NCBI GenBank assembly: GCA_025361665.1
Contig: JANYKF010000148.1
Span: forward strand, 1 to 8,311
Length of the DNA stretch: 8,311 bases
Reading direction: 5' to 3'
From: Clostridiaceae bacterium
GTDB lineage: Bacteria; Bacillota; Clostridia; DSM-8532
In this document: in pieces, positions 5,796-8,311 of the stretch
Position numbering within the stretch: the stretch's first letter is position 1
Layout: every line of letters begins with the position of its first letter
Notes under the pieces: generated by a model
What the model saw: the letters and a program-made list of their open reading frames with translations, nothing else
Databases searched by the model: none
What the model was told of the DNA's origin: nothing
Program-made: the position numbers and the translations under genes

Positions 5796-7076
5796 CTATT
5801 TCACCGTCACGATACCCATTTGTTTGCGGAGTTCCGCAATAGCGGCCGACAGCTGGTTGTCCTTGCCTTCAGGAATGTCCGTCAACGGTGTGGATTTGTA
5901 CGCCTCATCGAGTTTGACCTCGATATCCGGCTTCACCCCTTCATGCTGGATATTGCGGCCCTTCGGTGAATAATAGGTCGATATGGTGTATTTCAGCCCC
6001 GCGCCGTTTGGAAAACCCGTGTCAATCGTCTGGACAAGTCCCTTGCCGAATGTCTTTTCGCCAATCACGACGGCCTTCTTGTAGTCCTGCAGCGCCGCAG
6101 AAAGGATTTCCGAGGCAGAGGCGCTGAAACCGTTGACGAGGACGGCCATCGGCACATTGAGCGCCGCAGCATCCGAGCGTTTCTCTTCCCGCTTTCCGTT
6201 CCTGTCTTCCGTGTAGACGATCAGGCCTTCCGGCAGGAGCATGTCAGCGATGGCGACCACCTGGCCGTAATCACCGCCGGGATTGTATCGCAGATCGATG
6301 ATGAGCGCCTTCGCCCCTTGCGTGGAAAGGCTGTTGTAAAGGTCGTAGAACATCCGTGCGATGTCACCGTCGAACTGGTTGATGCGGATATAGGCAATAT
6401 TGTCCTGAAGCATTTTTCCGGAAATGTTGGGCACATTGACGGCCTCGCGCTTCATCGTGAAATCATGGTATTCGCCGTCATCGGGACGGAAGATCTGAAT
6501 CGTCACTTCCGTACCGGCTTCACCTTTGATCTTCTTGATGATCAGGCTCGATTCCGTGATGGCGGTGACGTCTTCCCCGTTCACCTTGACAATCTTGTCT
6601 CCGATTTTCAATCCCGCAGCCAGGGCCGGAGATTTCGGGAACAATTCCGCAATCGTGAGGAGGTTCTTGTCGTCCATGCTCACGCTGACCCCGATGCCCA
6701 CGTAATTGCCGCTCGTGGTTTCAAGGAAGGATTTCATCTCCTCGGGCGTGAAGTAGGTCGTGTATGGATCCCCCGTTCCCGCAGCGAGTCCCTTGATGAC
6801 GGAATCCAGCAATACGTTCTCGTCCACCTTTTGGTAATAGCGCGTTTTCAGCAATCCGAGCACGCGGTTGAAGGCAGCCGTCTCATTGGGGTCAAGCCCC
6901 GCACTGTCAAGAAGCAGGGCCGACTGCGGCTTGAACCAGTCCATCAGCGGGCGCGATGCAAGCCCTTCAAGTGAAACCGTGCGCTCGATGGCGAACAGGA
7001 ACCCCGTCATGAAAACCGCCACGGCCAGAAAGATGGCCACAAGGACTGTGATGATGCGTTTTCCTGTCTTTTTCAT
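5796..7076 (-). CDS. S41 family C-terminal processing protease (CtpA/CtpB type)
   Basis: A 426-residue membrane-anchored serine protease acting outside the cytoplasmic membrane; relatives trim proteins involved in cell-wall hydrolysis or, in Bacillus CtpB, sporulation signalling. A short basic start and one membrane helix (8-30) precede a helical linker with GDPYTTYFTPEEM (102-114), a PDZ domain (about 124-210, YVGIGVSVSM and AAGLKIGDKIVKVNG) and the protease fold. The Ser-Lys dyad is intact: Ser320 in FSASASEI and Lys345 in GEKTFGKG, 25 residues apart as in E. coli Prc. LIIDLRYNPGGDYG (258-271) is also typical. The reading frame is open to 7166, but that stretch crosses a terminator hairpin. 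The ATG at 7076 has AGAGGG 6 bases upstream and gives a normal N-terminus. It follows the M23 hydrolase gene, as in many Firmicute ftsE-ftsX-hydrolase-ctp clusters. Confidence 0.95.
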   Translation of the reverse strand: MKKTGKRIITVLVAIFLAVAVFMTGFLFAIERTVSLEGLASRPLMDWFKPQSALLLDSAGLDPNETAAFNRVLGLLKTRYYQKVDENVLLDSVIKGLAAGTGDPYTTYFTPEEMKSFLETTSGNYVGIGVSVSMDDKNLLTIAELFPKSPALAAGLKIGDKIVKVNGEDVTAITESSLIIKKIKGEAGTEVTIQIFRPDDGEYHDFTMKREAVNVPNISGKMLQDNIAYIRINQFDGDIARMFYDLYNSLSTQGAKALIIDLRYNPGGDYGQVVAIADMLLPEGLIVYTEDRNGKREEKRSDAAALNVPMAVLVNGFSASASEILSAALQDYKKAVVIGEKTFGKGLVQTIDTGFPNGAGLKYTISTYYSPKGRNIQHEGVKPDIEVKLDEAYKSTPLTDIPEGKDNQLSAAIAELRKQMGIVTVK

Positions 7077-7120
7077 TTTTTTCCCTCTCTGCTGCTTTTC
7101 CCCGTGTGAAATACCTAATG

Positions 7121-7146
7121 AAAAGACACCCTGCCGGGTGTCTTTT
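7121..7146 (-). terminator. Terminator hairpin between the M23 hydrolase and S41 protease genes
   Basis: A perfect 11-bp stem, AAAAGACACCC with GGGTGTCTTTT, has a 4-base loop and lies about 85 bases after the hydrolase stop. The minus-strand T run (TTTTC) is part of the stem; the plus-strand tail (TTTTTGTTT) is better. It may only attenuate, since just 44 bases separate it from the protease start and I found no clear promoter there. Confidence 0.65.
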
Positions 7147-7231
7147 TGTTTCAACCCTGATGGCATATGAATGGGAATTCAACCCGGCCTGATCAAAATC
7201 GCCAATACCCGGCACGAATCCGGCACTGCAC

Positions 7232-8311
7232 TCATTGCTGTTTTTTGCCGAGGTGCGAAATCGGGTTCTGCGTATCTCCATTTTTGCGGTATTCGAAATG
7301 GAGATGGGGACCTGTGGACCAGCCGGTGCTGCCGACCCTGGCGATGACGGCTCCCGCCGCGACTTTCTGCCCCAGATGGACCTTGATCCCGCCGTTCATG
7401 ATATGTGCGTACAAAGTCGTGATTTGTCCGCCATGGTCGATGATCACCGTGTTGCCGTAACCGGTGCGCGGACCCGCATAGATGACGGTGCCGCTTGCGG
7501 CGGCCGTGATCGGATCACCCTTGTTCGCGTGGATGTCGATGCCCGAATGAAACCGCAGGACATGGAATATGGGATGCATACGGTTTCCATATGGCGATGA
7601 AACCTTGTTGTTGCCTGGAGCCGGCCATTTCATGTCGCCGCCGGTATAGGAACCCAGGGATAATTTCAATTCCTTGATGAGCGCGCTGACTTTATTCGCT
7701 TCCGCTTCGAGCGCCTGCTCGTTCTTGTCGATCTGGTCCAGTTCCGCCTTCGTGGACCTGATTTCCACATCAACCAGGGAACGGGACGCCATTTCGCCTT
7801 CGATGGCCGTCAGCTGGGCTTCCAGCTGCGCCTGCGTGGTTTCTTCCTCCTGCTGCTTCTGGAGCTGCAGATTCTCGATTTCCGTCTTTTTCGCCTCCAG
7901 GGACTGCATCATGTCCTGATCGGCCTTGGATACGGATTTCATGGCGTTCCTGTTCCTGTAGAAATCCGTGACGCTTTCACTCTGCAGCACCAGTTCGACA
8001 CCCTGCCACGTCTTGGAACGCTGGTACATCACCACGATGCGCTCCTGAAAAAGGGCCAGCTCCGCATCGTATTCCTTTTCCGACAGGGAGATGGCTTCCG
8101 TGAGGGTATCGATGGCCGAATCGATCTGGGCGAGTTTTTCTTCAATGGCCAGTTTGGCAAATCCCATTTCCTCGAGGTTTTTGACAATTTCCGCCCGCTT
8201 TTCCTTATTCGTGATCAGGGCGTGTTTGGCTTCCTTCTTCTGGGAAATGACGCTGCTCAGCTGACTCTGCAATTCCTTCTGTTTCTTCTGCGCATCCGTG
8301 AGACTCGGGGC
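7232..8311 (-). CDS. Coiled-coil M23 murein hydrolase, EnvC-like (5' end beyond the window)
   Basis: The visible 359 residues are open to the right edge, so the start and any signal peptide are missing. The first 220 or so form long heptad-rich coiled coils (SQLSSVISQKKEAKHAL, SLEAKKTEIENLQLQKQQ), interrupted by the VVMYQRSKTWQGVELVLQSE element common to this family. The C-terminal LytM/M23 domain has SPYGNRMHPIFHVLRFHSGID, with its HxxxD zinc ligands, LYAH, and GPHLHFE with HxH. All ligands are therefore present and it should be an active zinc endopeptidase cutting peptidoglycan cross-bridges, or an activator of one, outside the membrane. In Firmicutes such genes follow ftsE-ftsX, whose complex controls the hydrolase through the coiled coil; those genes would lie beyond the edge. 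A TTG at 8272 is in frame, but reading upstream continues (SLTDAQKKQKE), so it is not the start. Confidence 0.92.
   Translation of the reverse strand, partial: APSLTDAQKKQKELQSQLSSVISQKKEAKHALITNKEKRAEIVKNLEEMGFAKLAIEEKLAQIDSAIDTLTEAISLSEKEYDAELALFQERIVVMYQRSKTWQGVELVLQSESVTDFYRNRNAMKSVSKADQDMMQSLEAKKTEIENLQLQKQQEEETTQAQLEAQLTAIEGEMASRSLVDVEIRSTKAELDQIDKNEQALEAEANKVSALIKELKLSLGSYTGGDMKWPAPGNNKVSSPYGNRMHPIFHVLRFHSGIDIHANKGDPITAAASGTVIYAGPRTGYGNTVIIDHGGQITTLYAHIMNGGIKVHLGQKVAAGAVIARVGSTGWSTGPHLHFEYRKNGDTQNPISHLGKKQQ

Noticed and set aside
6318..6974. Plus-strand open frame (about 218 codons) opposite the S41 protease
   Set aside because: Shadow frame; the protease reads through the whole stretch with intact catalytic motifs.
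7077..7166. Upstream ATG extension of the S41 protease by 30 residues
   Set aside because: The extension would cross a terminator hairpin and place a polar tail before the membrane anchor; the inner ATG has the good Shine-Dalgarno.
1..8311. CRISPR arrays, tRNA or rRNA genes, insertion sequences
   Set aside because: No regularly spaced repeats, tRNA-like cloverleaf, rRNA signature, transposase motif or terminal inverted repeats were seen.

Overview
Every gene in this window reads on the minus strand, so transcription runs from high to low coordinates. The gene set points to an endospore-forming, moderately GC-rich Firmicute, probably of the Clostridia. The evidence is a small alpha/beta-type spore protein, the xseA-xseB-ispA-dxs order with nusB just upstream, a YqeM-like methyltransferase, and an OLE RNA locus, which is known mainly from anaerobic, thermophilic or alkaliphilic Firmicutes. 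The species cannot be named from the sequence.

The most notable content is 252-1611. Between ispA and dxs lie about 750 bases with no credible gene, followed by a small basic four-helix membrane protein. This is the known layout of the OLE (Ornate, Large, Extremophilic) noncoding RNA with its membrane partner OapA. The RNA appears to start from its own sigma-A promoter (TTTACA, 18 bp, TATAAT), which is nested in the tail of the ispA terminator. A 13-bp pairing between 1599-1611 and 999-1011 closes the structure and gives about 613 nt, matching the roughly 600-nt size of known OLE RNAs. OLE itself is described; this copy, its promoter and its ends are what is worth checking.

Layout from right to left: 7232-8311, a coiled-coil M23 murein hydrolase cut by the window edge; 7121-7146, a terminator hairpin; 5796-7076, an S41 (CtpA/CtpB-type) membrane-anchored protease; 5544-5708, a 54-residue spore-protein gene with its ribosome-binding site inside a hairpin; 4735-5478, a YqeM-like methyltransferase; 4681-4740, a tandem 31-bp-period repeat with a possible promoter; then nusB, xseA, xseB and ispA, tightly packed or overlapping; a terminator; OLE RNA; oapA; and the first 74 codons of dxs.

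Functionally there are three blocks. The right block concerns cell-wall turnover and extracytoplasmic proteolysis, with a sporulation gene beside it. The middle block combines transcription antitermination (NusB), DNA repair (exonuclease VII, both subunits) and isoprenoid chain building (IspA). The left block is the OLE ribonucleoprotein module followed by dxs, which supplies the precursors that IspA uses. Two starts (nusB, dxs) are TTG, supported by good Shine-Dalgarno sequences.
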